Of a stretch of DNA of 64,000 bases, positions 56,061 through 64,000 are shown in pieces. The stretch comes from Massilia litorea. Lineage in GTDB: Bacteria; Pseudomonadota; Gammaproteobacteria; Burkholderiales; Burkholderiaceae_D. The first letter of the stretch is position 1; each line of letters opens with the position of its first letter. Under the pieces are notes generated by a model, which had not been told where the DNA came from, searched no databases, and was given only the letters and a program-made list of their open reading frames with translations. The DNA lies in NCBI RefSeq assembly GCF_015101885.1, contig NZ_CP062941.1, positions 1,054,001 through 1,118,000 on the forward strand, written 5' to 3'. A program made the position numbers and the translations under genes.

Positions 56061-56897
56061 ATGGAGCTTATGGACAAGATCTCGTCACTGGTCGGCCGCT
56101 ACTCGTTTCGTGCCCGCGTGTTTTTCAACGGGGTCTTCTGCGATTCGAATGCGTTTGCCGAAGACAAATTGGCCGGACAGCTGCACCTGGTACGCAGCGG
56201 TCCGGTGACCTTCCGCCAGCAGGACGCCGCGGCGCTGCACGTGAACGAACCGGCGATGGTGTTTTATCCGCACGGCACGGCCCACGTGCTGGAGATTCCG
56301 GAAGGCGCCAGCGCCACCTTGCTGTGCGCCCATATCAGCTTTGAAGACGGCGGCGCCAATCCGCTGGCGCGCGCCCTGCCCGCCTGCCTGTATTTGCCCC
56401 TGGCCGGCATGCCGGCGCTCGGCCACACGCTCGAATTATTGTTTTCCGAAGCAGCGGCGAAGGGGCAAGGGAGCGACGTCATCCTCGACCGCCTGTGCGA
56501 CGTGCTGATGATCCAGGTGCTGCGCCACGAATTCGAAACCGGGACCTTGTCGATCGGCTTGCTGGCGGGCCTGGCCGACCGCCAGCTGGCGCCGGCGCTG
56601 GGCGCGATCCACGCGCGTCCGAACGAACCCTGGCAGCTGGAATCGCTGGCGCGCGAAGCCTGCATGTCGCGCGCGCGGTTCACGGAACACTTCCGGAATG
56701 TGGTCGGCATGCCGCCGGGGGAATACCTGACGCGCTGGCGCATCGGGATGGCGCAAGACCTGCTGCGCAAGGGGATGCCCGTCAAAGTAGTCAGCAGCCA
56801 GGCTGGCTACACGAGTGCGCCCGCTTTTACGCGGGCGTTCACGGCATTGGTGGGGGTGTCGCCACGACAGTGGCTGAAAGAAGCTGCGCCGGCCTGA
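56061..56897 (+). CDS. AraC-family transcriptional regulator
   Basis: This 278-residue regulator has an N-terminal cupin-like sensor domain (about 15-165) and a C-terminal AraC DNA-binding domain (about 180-278) with two helix-turn-helix motifs; SLAREACMSRARFTEHFR and the SQAGYTSAPAFTRAFTALVGVSPRQW landmark is the second. Sensor members of this type regulate exporter or detoxification genes. The start is uncertain by nine bases (ATG 56070). It faces the MFS gene 17 bases away, so it is a likely, unproven regulator of it. Confidence 0.88.
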   Translation: MELMDKISSLVGRYSFRARVFFNGVFCDSNAFAEDKLAGQLHLVRSGPVTFRQQDAAALHVNEPAMVFYPHGTAHVLEIPEGASATLLCAHISFEDGGANPLARALPACLYLPLAGMPALGHTLELLFSEAAAKGQGSDVILDRLCDVLMIQVLRHEFETGTLSIGLLAGLADRQLAPALGAIHARPNEPWQLESLAREACMSRARFTEHFRNVVGMPPGEYLTRWRIGMAQDLLRKGMPVKVVSSQAGYTSAPAFTRAFTALVGVSPRQWLKEAAPA

Positions 56898-56914
56898 AAC
56901 CGGCGCGCGGGGAA

Positions 56915-58090
56915 TTACTTCAGCAAACGCGTACGGCTGGCAACGAAGGCAATGACCAGCGACAGGCCACCGACATAAGCAATCGCCATCTGCATGCCGA
57001 CGTGCTGGGCGATGGCGCCGATGACCGGCGGGCCCATCAGGGTGCCGCTGTAGGCCATGCTGGCGACGCCGGCCAGGGCGACAGGACCCTGGGCGCCGGC
57101 GGCGCTGAACACGAAGGGGAACAGCAGCGACAGGCCGAGGCCGGCGATTGCGAAACCGCCCAGGGCTAAATAGGCGTTCGGCGACAGCACGGCGAAGAAC
57201 AGGCCGGCAGCGGACAACATCGCGCCGCTGGTGATCAGGCGCTGGGCGCCATATTTCGTCTTCAGCTTGTCGCCCACCAGGCGCGAGATCAGCATCATCG
57301 CCGAGAAGCAGGTCAGGGCCAGCGGCGCCATGCCGTCGCCGACATTGAAATGCTCCTTCAGGAACACGCCGCTCCAGTCGGCGATACTGCCTTCCGACAT
57401 CGAGCCGAGGAAGCCCAGCAGGCCCAGCAAAGCCATCGGACCGCGCGGCAGCGCAAATTTTTTCTTTTCAACCTGTTCGGCCGCATCTTCGATGTCGAGC
57501 ATCTGACAGGCGCCGACCAGTGCCATGGCCAGGGGAATGGCGACCATGATGAAATGGCTAGCCGGAGCGATGTGCAGGCCGGCCATCAGGCTGCCGAGGG
57601 TGGCGCCGGCCAGGCCGCCGCCGCAGGCCAGACCGTGCAGCATCGACATTTGCGATTGTCCGGTCTGCTTTTCGCGCTTGGCGGCAGCGGCATTCATGGC
57701 GACGTCATAGGTCGACGCGGTGATGCCCAGCATCAGCACGGCCATCATCAGGCGCGGCACGGTCGGCGCCAGGCCGATCGAGACCAGCACGGCCAGCAAA
57801 GCCAGGCCGGCGATCAGCAGCGATTTACGGGCGCCGAAGCGGCCCATCAGGAAAGACGACACCGGGAAGGACAGCAAGGCGCCGACGCCGCCGCACAGCA
57901 GCACCATCGACAGGGCCGAGTGCGACACGTGCACCCGTTCGGCCAGGGCCGGGATGCGGCCGGCCCAGGAACCCATGATCACGCCGAACAGGGCGAAAAT
58001 GATGGGCAGAGCATATTGTTGGGCTTGAGCGAAAACCGGGCTGCGCGACGAGGAGATCGGGGCAGTAACGGCAGGAGCAGTGGTGTGCAT
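56915..58090 (-). CDS. MFS transporter (YbjJ-like)
   Basis: This 391-residue major facilitator has twelve predicted helices. The N-terminal segment ending GSWAGRIPALAERVHVSHSALS is typical of the YbjJ group, of unknown substrate. The loop-2 region carries SSFLMGRFGARKSLL. It has no periplasmic domains or unusual extensions. Its own promoter must lie in 58091-58225. It is convergent with the AraC gene. Confidence 0.88.
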   Translation of the reverse strand: MHTTAPAVTAPISSSRSPVFAQAQQYALPIIFALFGVIMGSWAGRIPALAERVHVSHSALSMVLLCGGVGALLSFPVSSFLMGRFGARKSLLIAGLALLAVLVSIGLAPTVPRLMMAVLMLGITASTYDVAMNAAAAKREKQTGQSQMSMLHGLACGGGLAGATLGSLMAGLHIAPASHFIMVAIPLAMALVGACQMLDIEDAAEQVEKKKFALPRGPMALLGLLGFLGSMSEGSIADWSGVFLKEHFNVGDGMAPLALTCFSAMMLISRLVGDKLKTKYGAQRLITSGAMLSAAGLFFAVLSPNAYLALGGFAIAGLGLSLLFPFVFSAAGAQGPVALAGVASMAYSGTLMGPPVIGAIAQHVGMQMAIAYVGGLSLVIAFVASRTRLLK

Positions 58091-58225
58091 TGTTTCCGAA
58101 TAAAAGTGAACTATCCCTGTGCTGTCAGCGTGCTATCCGAGAGGCTCCACTCGTCGGGAAAGCGTTGGTGCGGTGGCGTCTTGTTGACTGCTCTGCCGTT
58201 CGTAACTGACTGCTAACAGGGGTAT

Positions 58226-58355
58226 AAAAAGCAAACGCCAACCGGTTATTGGTTGGCGTCAAGAAGTTATGGGTAGCAATTTTACGCAATCGGGCGGCGG
58301 TTTTTGTTTTCCACGCGGAAAAAATTTATGCCCGTTGCGTCATGTTCACAGTCAA
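58226..58355 (-). ncRNA. Candidate small RNA with its own terminator
   Basis: The minus strand has a terminator hairpin at 58259-58235 (ACGCCAACC paired with GGTTGGCGT around 7 bases) followed by TTTGCTTTTTAT. No gene on that strand precedes it. Upstream lie TTGACT (58355-58350) and CATAAA (58330-58325), a -35/-10 pair with a 19-base spacer, so a transcript of about 90 bases is possible. It has no ATG. The gap 58091-58561 contains no other feature. Confidence 0.4.
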
Positions 58356-58561
58356 TATTTCAAGTCGTTAGCAGGGCTGCATGAGCTGTTTACGGTCTGG
58401 CATGAAAAGGCGTTACGGAGTGTAAAAACCCTTGGCGCAAGCACGCAGGAAGCCGCAATTCCGGCCTCTCCATACCGGAGAAATTGCGCCATCTCACCAC
58501 CGACCAGGCAGGCCCGGGGTAGCGTTAAAGCTTCCGATAGGAAACTTTTGAGGAGATTCCG

Positions 58562-59590
58562 ATGTCCCCTGCGTATTGGCCCTTCCTGCTGGCGGCGTTC
58601 ATTGGCAGCACCGTCCAGGCGGCACCCTATCCGAATGTCTACGGTGCCCCGCCTGAAGTACTGCGCGGCAGCGACTGGTATCGCCAATGCCTGCGCGTGA
58701 AGAACCAGCAGCCGGCGCGCCCGGTCGTGGCCGGCAAGGGCGAGAACGGACGCTGCGATGCCGCCGGCCTGTATTACGAGACCGTCAACCTGCCGGATGC
58801 CGGCAAGGCTGACTGGGAGCGGGTGCACGCCTGCGCGGCGCGCACGGAGGCGCATGGCGTGCTGATGATGCTGTATGCGAACGGCGCCGGGATGACGCCG
58901 CAATTCGATCTGGCCTTGAAACACGCATGCAGCATCCAGAGCCCGGTCGGCGAGATGAAGAGCCGCGTCCAGCACCTGCGCCGGCGTGCCAGCGGCGACG
59001 ACCGGGAAGCGATCGACGTCTGCGACGACGCCGCTGCCGACCTGCGGGGCCAGTGCGCGGCCATGCGCGAGCGCCAGCGCGACAAGTCACGCAGCGCGCA
59101 GCTCGCGGCATTGACCCGTGGCTGGAATGCGAAAGAGCAACTCGGCCTGGAGATGGCAAGCAAAGCCGTCCATTATTTTGCGCAGCACCGGGTCGACTAC
59201 GAGACCGATGCCGGCAGCAGCGCCACCCGCTCTCTGCAGCTCGACGTCCAGGCGGCTGAACTCGACCAGTTCGCCTTCGATGTGATGGACGCCGAAGGCG
59301 GCAAGGCGCCGCGCTTTTCGGAAGGCGAATTCGCCAGCCTCGACGAGAAGATGAACGCGGTCTACCGCCAGTTCATGCTGAACCGCCCGGCCAGCACCTC
59401 GTATCTGGGCACGATCCGCAAGACCGGCGTCGAGAAGACCCAGCGCGCCTGGCTCGCATACCGCGATGCGATGGAACTGTTCGGTTCGATCCGCCATCCG
59501 CAGGTGCCCGGCTCCGCCTGGCGTGCCCAGCTCACCGCGCGCCGTTTAAAACAGTTGACGGAGCTCGACAACGCCGCGGCGGGGCGCTGA
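58562..59590 (+). CDS. LprI-like (DUF1311) secreted protein
   Basis: This 342-residue exported protein has a signal peptide cleaved near residue 20 (VQA-AP). The C-terminal about 100 residues match the LprI/DUF1311 lysozyme inhibitor-like domain: LDEKMNAVYRQFMLNR, GVEKTQRAWLAYRDAMELFGS. The N-terminal half is a cysteine-bearing helical region with tetratricopeptide-like helices (CRKxx repeats absent). AGGAG (58551-58555) supports the start. Lysozyme inhibition is a family inference. Confidence 0.8.
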   Translation: MSPAYWPFLLAAFIGSTVQAAPYPNVYGAPPEVLRGSDWYRQCLRVKNQQPARPVVAGKGENGRCDAAGLYYETVNLPDAGKADWERVHACAARTEAHGVLMMLYANGAGMTPQFDLALKHACSIQSPVGEMKSRVQHLRRRASGDDREAIDVCDDAAADLRGQCAAMRERQRDKSRSAQLAALTRGWNAKEQLGLEMASKAVHYFAQHRVDYETDAGSSATRSLQLDVQAAELDQFAFDVMDAEGGKAPRFSEGEFASLDEKMNAVYRQFMLNRPASTSYLGTIRKTGVEKTQRAWLAYRDAMELFGSIRHPQVPGSAWRAQLTARRLKQLTELDNAAAGR

Positions 59591-59678
59591 TCGTCCTGTC
59601 CTGCATCCGGGCAGCGCGCCGGCACGCGCGCGCAACGCGGAGTAGGATGGCAGTTCTGCAATCCTGAGGACTGATCAC

Positions 59679-60224
59679 ATGAGTACGCTTTTCGATATCC
59701 CGCTGCACCGCCTCGACGGCCAGGACGCCACGCTCGCCGACTACCGGAATAAAGTCATGTTGATCGTCAACGTCGCCTCGCAATGTGGCCTGACGCCGCA
59801 ATATGCCGGCCTGGAAAAACTGTTTGAGCAATACGAAGAGAAGGGCCTCGTGATACTGGGCTTTCCCTGCAACGATTTCGGCGCCCAGGAGCCGGGCACC
59901 GAGGAGCAAATCGCCGATTTCTGCCAGCGCAACTACGGCGTGCGCTTCCCGATGTTCGAAAAAGTCGAGGTCAACCGCGAAGCACGGCACCCGCTGTACC
60001 GCGAACTCATCGCAGCCCAGCCGCAGGCGCGCCAGGCCGAAGGCAGCACCTTCGGCGAAAAGCTGGCCCAGCACGGCCTGAGCCCGAAGAACCCGTCGGA
60101 TGTGATGTGGAATTTCGAGAAATTCCTCGTCGGCCGCGACGGCCAGGTCATTGCCCGCTTCGCACCGGACGTGAAACCGGACGATCCGGCGCTGGTGGCG
60201 GCGATCGAGGCGGCGCTGGGCTGA
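59679..60224 (+). CDS. Glutathione peroxidase (thiol peroxidase of the GPx family)
   Basis: This 181-residue peroxidase reduces hydroperoxides. The peroxidatic cysteine is C36 in NVASQCGLTPQY, with Q70, W144 and N145 completing the tetrad; C64 and C82 are the other cysteines, and C82 is at the resolving position of yeast-type thioredoxin-dependent GPx. Cysteine, not selenocysteine, is used. GGACTGATCAC precedes the start with TGAGGA. It is cytoplasmic. Confidence 0.94.
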   Translation: MSTLFDIPLHRLDGQDATLADYRNKVMLIVNVASQCGLTPQYAGLEKLFEQYEEKGLVILGFPCNDFGAQEPGTEEQIADFCQRNYGVRFPMFEKVEVNREARHPLYRELIAAQPQARQAEGSTFGEKLAQHGLSPKNPSDVMWNFEKFLVGRDGQVIARFAPDVKPDDPALVAAIEAALG

Positions 60225-60297
60225 TCGGCACGGGCGATGTGGCGCGGGGGTTAGATAGGGCACGGTGGACAGGGGTGAAGCCCACTAACCTGAGTCC

Positions 60298-60519
60298 ATG
60301 GTCAAGCAAGTATCACCTCGCAAGCTGTATGCGATGAAACGCATGTCGATTGCACTGGCACGCGCGTCAAGCGCCCGCCCGTTTGGCCCGGCAACGGACC
60401 AGGCGCTGCGCTGGGCCGCGGCCTGGGGCATGGTGTGCGGCATCCGCACGCCGAACACCCCGCTGCGCCTGCGGCGCGGCACGCTGATCGGCTCGGCAGG
60501 CGGACCACGCCTGAATTGA
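60298..60519 (+). CDS. Short basic protein of unknown function
   Basis: This 73-residue frame (MVKQVSPRKLYAMKRMSIAL at the start) has strongly G/C-biased third codon positions like true genes nearby and is arginine-rich, with 12 arginines. No motif, signal peptide or clear ribosome site is visible. It might start at an inner ATG (60334). It lies between two real genes in the same direction. It could also be non-coding. Confidence 0.45.
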   Translation: MVKQVSPRKLYAMKRMSIALARASSARPFGPATDQALRWAAAWGMVCGIRTPNTPLRLRRGTLIGSAGGPRLN

Positions 60520-60600
60520 GCCGGCGCACGGCATGGCGCGCTGCCGGGATTTTTCGCGCGTCGCCGAAGTCTGACCAATCCCACTTGCAGGAGCAGCGTC

Positions 60601-60960
60601 ATGGCATACGTCGATGGTTTTGTGATTCCCGTCCCCAAAGATAAGCTTGAGGCCTACCTGGACATGTCCAGGCAATGCGCCGCCATCTGGCGCGAGTTCG
60701 GCGCCACCGAGTTCCGCGAATGCGTCGCCGACGACGTCAAGCCGGGCAAGCTCACCTCTTTCCCGCAGAGCGTGAACCTGGAAGAAGGCGAAGTGGTCAT
60801 CTTTTCATGGATCGTCTACCCCTCGCGCGCCAAGCGCGACGAGGTCAACGACAAGGTCATGCAGGATCCGCGCATGGCCGAGTTCATGAAGCCGGAGAAC
60901 ATGCCCTTCGATGGCAAGCGCATGATTTACGGTGGGTTCGAGATGATGGTGGATATGTAG
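60601..60960 (+). CDS. DUF1428 (YbaA-like) protein
   Basis: This 119-residue protein is a member of DUF1428, with a dimeric alpha-beta barrel fold. MAYVDGFVIPVPKDKLEAY, the WREFGATEFRECVADDV stretch, and PENMPFDGKRMIYGGFE are its landmarks. GGAG (60589-60592) supports the start. Function unknown. Confidence 0.92.
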   Translation: MAYVDGFVIPVPKDKLEAYLDMSRQCAAIWREFGATEFRECVADDVKPGKLTSFPQSVNLEEGEVVIFSWIVYPSRAKRDEVNDKVMQDPRMAEFMKPENMPFDGKRMIYGGFEMMVDM

Positions 60961-60976
60961 GCCTGGCGCCAGGCGT

Positions 60977-61004
60977 AAAAAACCCGCAACAGGTTGCGGG
61001 TTCT
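60977..61004. terminator. Terminator-like hairpin after the DUF1428 gene
   Basis: AACCCGCAAC (60981-60990) and GTTGCGGGTT (60993-61002) form a stem with A residues before it and TTCTTGG after it. It could terminate in both directions. Confidence 0.6.
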
Positions 61005-61578
61005 TGGAATACCGTCGCTGACGATCAGAACGGTTCAAGCGGATCTGCCCGATCTGCCCGCCAGTGGCGGCCGGGATCAGGCGCTTCTTGAGTGAGCATT
61101 CACTTGCGTTGTAGATCGGAAAAGGTCAAGATCAGGCACAATCGGTGATCCTGAATGGGAGGACGGCGGCATGCCGTGGTCGAGTTCATCGAGGCCCCTC
61201 GCTTGCACAGTAGTCGGAGCAACACAGCATGTGTGCGTCAAGAGCATATCAAAGCAGGTGGGCGACCGTCAGGAGAAGTGCGAGGCGTGGGAGCGCCTGG
61301 GCGAGCGAATCGACACGCTGCTGAACAATGCAAACGTGATTCAGTTCTCGGCGAAAGGGGCATGAATTTGCGTTACTATTTGGACGAAGGATGTTACGAC
61401 CGCCGATCAGCGAGCTCGAAAAGCTCTTGTGTTTGAACTGTCGACCCGCGTAGCTCAATGGTCGCTCCGAGCCGGAAAAGCTTACTGTGACGACTTCGGG
61501 ACCATTAAGTTAGGTTACCGGTTTGGAACAAAACTCCTCTATACTGGGAACTTTCGGGAAAAGTTACCCAAGGTCGGC
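61005..61578. other. Gene-poor stretch at the start of an AT-richer segment
   Basis: No gene is supported here. A 64-codon frame at 61171-61365 has a plausible helical end (EAWERLGERIDTLLNNANVIQ) but no ribosome site and no recognised family. The glycosyltransferase frame is open back to GTG 61429. A tRNA-like sequence lies at 61448-61500 inside that extension. Base composition falls from here to the right end. Confidence 0.5.
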
Positions 61579-63660
61579 ATGCTAGATATTTCTGTCATTC
61601 TTAACGTTCATAACGAGGCGCGGTTCATCGCTCGCACCATGAGGTCTCTGAGCGAAGCGGCCGAGTTCGCACATTTCGAAGGGATCAGGACAGAACTTAT
61701 TGTCGTCCTGGACTGTGCGGACGAGCGAACGCGACAGGCGGTACAGCGTACGAGAGCCACCGGTTTCAATAAGGTGCAAGTTGTCGAGTGCGAGAATCGC
61801 TCACTCGGTTTAAGCCGAAATACAGGCTGCGACCTTGCGCATGGCGAGTATCTGTGCCCGCAAGACGCTGACGACCTGGTCTCGTTTAACTACTTTGCAG
61901 ACATACTCGCGCTCGCGAAGCGTCGGGGGCGCGAAACGATCCTGTTTCCTGAATGGCTAATCGGTTTCGGCGCTAGCAGATGGATGAGTCGCCATGAGAA
62001 CGCCGCTCGCGGCCAATTCCTCATGGTAGATCAACACGCCTTTAATTCGCGTGCTTTTTTTCATCGGTCGGTGTACGAGAAACAGAGATATGAGCATCCC
62101 GACCATACTCGCGGACACGCGTACGAAGACTACCTTTTTAATTCGACCGCGATCGCGAATGGATTCGAATTGGACTACTGTCCCGGCATTGTCCTTTACT
62201 ACCGCCAGCGTCCGAACAGCATCATGGCCAGCGCCAGGCGGTCTGGCCGCCTGGAGGTCCCTCATAACCCGCTCTTTTCGCCCAAGAAATACATGGCAAG
62301 ATTTGAAAAAGAGTACGGACAGGTGCGAAGTGGTGCATGGCCGGAACCAGCCCAGTACGACATTGCTGCGGCTTACCGCGCGAATAACGCACTTGCCGTC
62401 CTGGCGGTTGCGGCGAACAGGATCGACCCAATAATCGACACGGCTTTGCTTGCAGGCGGTACGGGCTGGGCGCCTACCTGGGCCTCATGTGAGGCCGCCG
62501 CAGTTTATTACGAGATGTGTGCAGAAGTTGGAGACCGGACATTTACGGATGTATTCGTTCTGCCTTATCTTCGTCCCGGAGGCGCTGAGCGGTATATCCT
62601 GGACGTGATGCGCGGCCTACTGAATACTGGAATTGGAAGAAATGCGCTCGTAATCACTGGAGAGTACGCCGAGGCGCACACATGGCGCCATAAGCTTCCT
62701 GCTTATGTCACCTGCGTAGATGTTTATTCTTTGGGCGCGCGACTGAACGATGAACAACGTGAGCGTCTTACGGCACGTTTAATTATGTCTGTCGCTCCCG
62801 ACGCCCGCATACACGTGAAGACAAGTTTCTTCGGGCACAGGCTGATTAAGTATCATCATCCGCATTTTAGACAAAATAAAATCATTTACTACCGTTTTTG
62901 TGATGACATGCATTTCGAGGCGGGAACGTTGGCGACTAGTGGCTTCGGCACGGAATTTATCTGTGACCATCTAGACGAGTTCACCAAGCTCGTATCTGAC
63001 AATGCGGCGACCGTTGCGGACGACGTCAACCGCTTTGACCTCCATCGCGAAAAGTGGGTATGCCTGCCGGCTCTTATCGAGCCGGGCGAGAGAAAGGCAC
63101 GACCGAGCGGAAGCCCCAATAAGCGGGTGCTTTGGGCGTCGCGGATTGGGCAACAGAAACGCGTGTCGCTGCTCCCGCATCTGGCGTTGGAACTATCGAA
63201 GAAAATGCCGGACGTGACCCTCGATGTGTACGGAACATTCGATCATGGGTTTCAGATTGACATGTCGAAATTCAACTATCGGGGCGCTTTCAGCGATATC
63301 ACCGACATCGCGCTCGATCAATATGATGCGTTTATCTATACGACATGGTATGACGGTCTGCCGAACATCATTCTTGAGGCGATGGCTGCCGGACTGCCCG
63401 TGATCGCGCCTGGAATCGGAGGCATCGCGGACGCGATCACGGACGGAGATACGGGCATCTTGTTGGACTTGCCGCTCGACGATGCGCAGGCTGCGTCGCA
63501 GTACGTACAGGCGCTCGGGCTGCTCTACGAAGATCCGACTAAATTGGCCTGCTTGTCGGCCAACGCACTGAACTACATTTCGGGGCGCCATGGACGCGCC
63601 GGCTATCTTGCAGGAATTAAAAGGATTTTCGGGGATACGAATTATGAAAAGGCTGCTTGA
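61579..63660 (+). CDS. Two-domain glycosyltransferase (GT2 plus GT4-like)
   Basis: This 693-residue protein joins a GT-A domain and a GT-B domain. The first (about 1-240) has DISVILNVHNEARF, LGLSRNTGCDLAHGEYLC and the metal-binding DADD at about 96-99. The second (about 350-690) has LPYLRPGGAERYILDV, NKRVLWASRIGQQKRVSLLP and the GT4 signature NIILEAMAAGLPVIAPGIGGIADAI. AAGG (61570-61573) supports the ATG. Such fusions build repeating polysaccharides. Codon use is AT-richer than the rest of the window, suggesting acquisition. Products and acceptor are unknown. Confidence 0.87.
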   Translation: MLDISVILNVHNEARFIARTMRSLSEAAEFAHFEGIRTELIVVLDCADERTRQAVQRTRATGFNKVQVVECENRSLGLSRNTGCDLAHGEYLCPQDADDLVSFNYFADILALAKRRGRETILFPEWLIGFGASRWMSRHENAARGQFLMVDQHAFNSRAFFHRSVYEKQRYEHPDHTRGHAYEDYLFNSTAIANGFELDYCPGIVLYYRQRPNSIMASARRSGRLEVPHNPLFSPKKYMARFEKEYGQVRSGAWPEPAQYDIAAAYRANNALAVLAVAANRIDPIIDTALLAGGTGWAPTWASCEAAAVYYEMCAEVGDRTFTDVFVLPYLRPGGAERYILDVMRGLLNTGIGRNALVITGEYAEAHTWRHKLPAYVTCVDVYSLGARLNDEQRERLTARLIMSVAPDARIHVKTSFFGHRLIKYHHPHFRQNKIIYYRFCDDMHFEAGTLATSGFGTEFICDHLDEFTKLVSDNAATVADDVNRFDLHREKWVCLPALIEPGERKARPSGSPNKRVLWASRIGQQKRVSLLPHLALELSKKMPDVTLDVYGTFDHGFQIDMSKFNYRGAFSDITDIALDQYDAFIYTTWYDGLPNIILEAMAAGLPVIAPGIGGIADAITDGDTGILLDLPLDDAQAASQYVQALGLLYEDPTKLACLSANALNYISGRHGRAGYLAGIKRIFGDTNYEKAA

Positions 63661-63946
63661 CGAAGAGGCTGTCGTGCATATGGATTACACGGCTCGAAAG
63701 GTGGCTGAGTTGCGCGCACAGTTGTTGCATTACGCTCGCAAGCTTGACGCAGCTGAGCGCGACAACGATTCGCTGCGACATCAGTTGATCGAATACCAAC
63801 ACGAGGCGCACGCTTGGAGAGAGTTCAGCCGGTCGCGCTCGTACCGGCTGATACGCAGCTACAGAGCTCTATATCGAGTACCTTTATTGCGGCACGGCCT
63901 GCGGACTGTGCGTTGGATCGTGCGGCGCTTGCGTCACCCCCGCTGA
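63644..63946 (+). CDS. Coiled-coil protein after the glycosyltransferase
   Basis: This 100-residue basic protein starts inside the 3' end of the glycosyltransferase gene, with GGGGA before the ATG. Residues about 15-55 form a coiled coil (RKVAELRAQLLHYARKLDAAE). The C-terminal SRSRSYRLIRSYRALYRVP is like tails seen on many glycosyltransferases, so it may bind the partner enzyme or membrane. The frame opens back to 63590 but the overlap makes 63644 more likely. Confidence 0.7.
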   Translation: MKRLLDEEAVVHMDYTARKVAELRAQLLHYARKLDAAERDNDSLRHQLIEYQHEAHAWREFSRSRSYRLIRSYRALYRVPLLRHGLRTVRWIVRRLRHPR

Positions 63947-63973
63947 CTTTTTTGCAAGAGCCGGACGGAAGAT

Positions 63974-64000
63974 ATGCCCCGCAGTGACGATCCACTGCGA
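63974..64000 (+). CDS. Possible start of a further gene, cut by the window end
   Basis: An ATG at 63974 opens nine codons to the end, with GGAAG just before it (63967-63971). Nothing more can be said; it could be the next gene of the glycan locus. Confidence 0.25.

Noticed and set aside
61448..61520. tRNA gene
   Set aside because: Only the D-arm part matches well; no T-arm GGTTC and no paired acceptor stem were found.

Overview
The window is a chromosomal segment of a high-GC betaproteobacterium, most likely Oxalobacteraceae (Massilia, Duganella or a close relative). The main evidence is the origin block near 11-20.7 kb. On the minus strand lie rpmH, rnpA, yidD, yidC and mnmE; on the plus strand lie dnaA, dnaN and gyrB, with no recF between dnaN and gyrB. 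A gap of about 345 bases between rpmH and dnaA carries DnaA boxes and is the probable oriC. The genus is inferred from gene order, base composition and protein character; no database search was possible.

Layout. 1-2.4 kb: ATPase, MCE protein and auxiliary lipoprotein of an Mla-type lipid transporter, followed by a VanZ-family membrane protein. 3.6-10 kb: a 2Fe-2S ferredoxin-like protein, an alpha/beta hydrolase, a D,D-carboxypeptidase, an aldo/keto reductase with a CsoR/FrmR-type repressor, phosphatidylserine synthase, a CAP-domain lipoprotein, an HPt protein and a tiny zinc-ribbon protein. 10.4-20.7 kb: a DUF1439 lipoprotein and the origin block. 20.8-28.2 kb is accessory: a peptidase-containing ABC exporter with its HlyD partner, an HNH endonuclease with a broken 5' end, an acyltransferase, and a helicase with a NERD-like N-terminus. 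28.3-33.4 kb: a hybrid histidine kinase, an AI-2E family membrane protein and a HAD hydrolase. 33.5-38.5 kb: a MarR-controlled AaeXAB-like efflux operon with its own outer-membrane channel. 38.7-42.5 kb: a PaoABC-type molybdenum aldehyde oxidoreductase. 42.6-46.8 kb: a lipoprotein, a PAP2 phosphatase, a solitary transposase fragment, folE, an unrecognised membrane protein and nudC. 47.1-54 kb: a glycan-type locus with a carbamoyltransferase, a dimethylformamidase-like protein (frameshifted), two GT9 and one GT2 glycosyltransferases and a DUF4254 protein. 54.1-61 kb: a GH2 glycosidase, an AraC regulator, an MFS transporter, an LprI-like protein, glutathione peroxidase and a DUF1428 protein. 61-64 kb: an AT-richer segment with a two-domain glycosyltransferase and a coiled-coil protein, probably acquired and continuing past the right end.

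Shared function. Envelope biogenesis dominates: lipid transport, phospholipid synthesis, peptidoglycan trimming, membrane protein insertion, lipid phosphate recycling and surface glycans. The least explained parts are the carbamoyl/amidase/glycosyltransferase locus, the orphan peptide exporter beside gyrB, a candidate small RNA near 58.2-58.35 kb, a terminator-like hairpin inside rnpA, and two families of intergenic inverted repeats.
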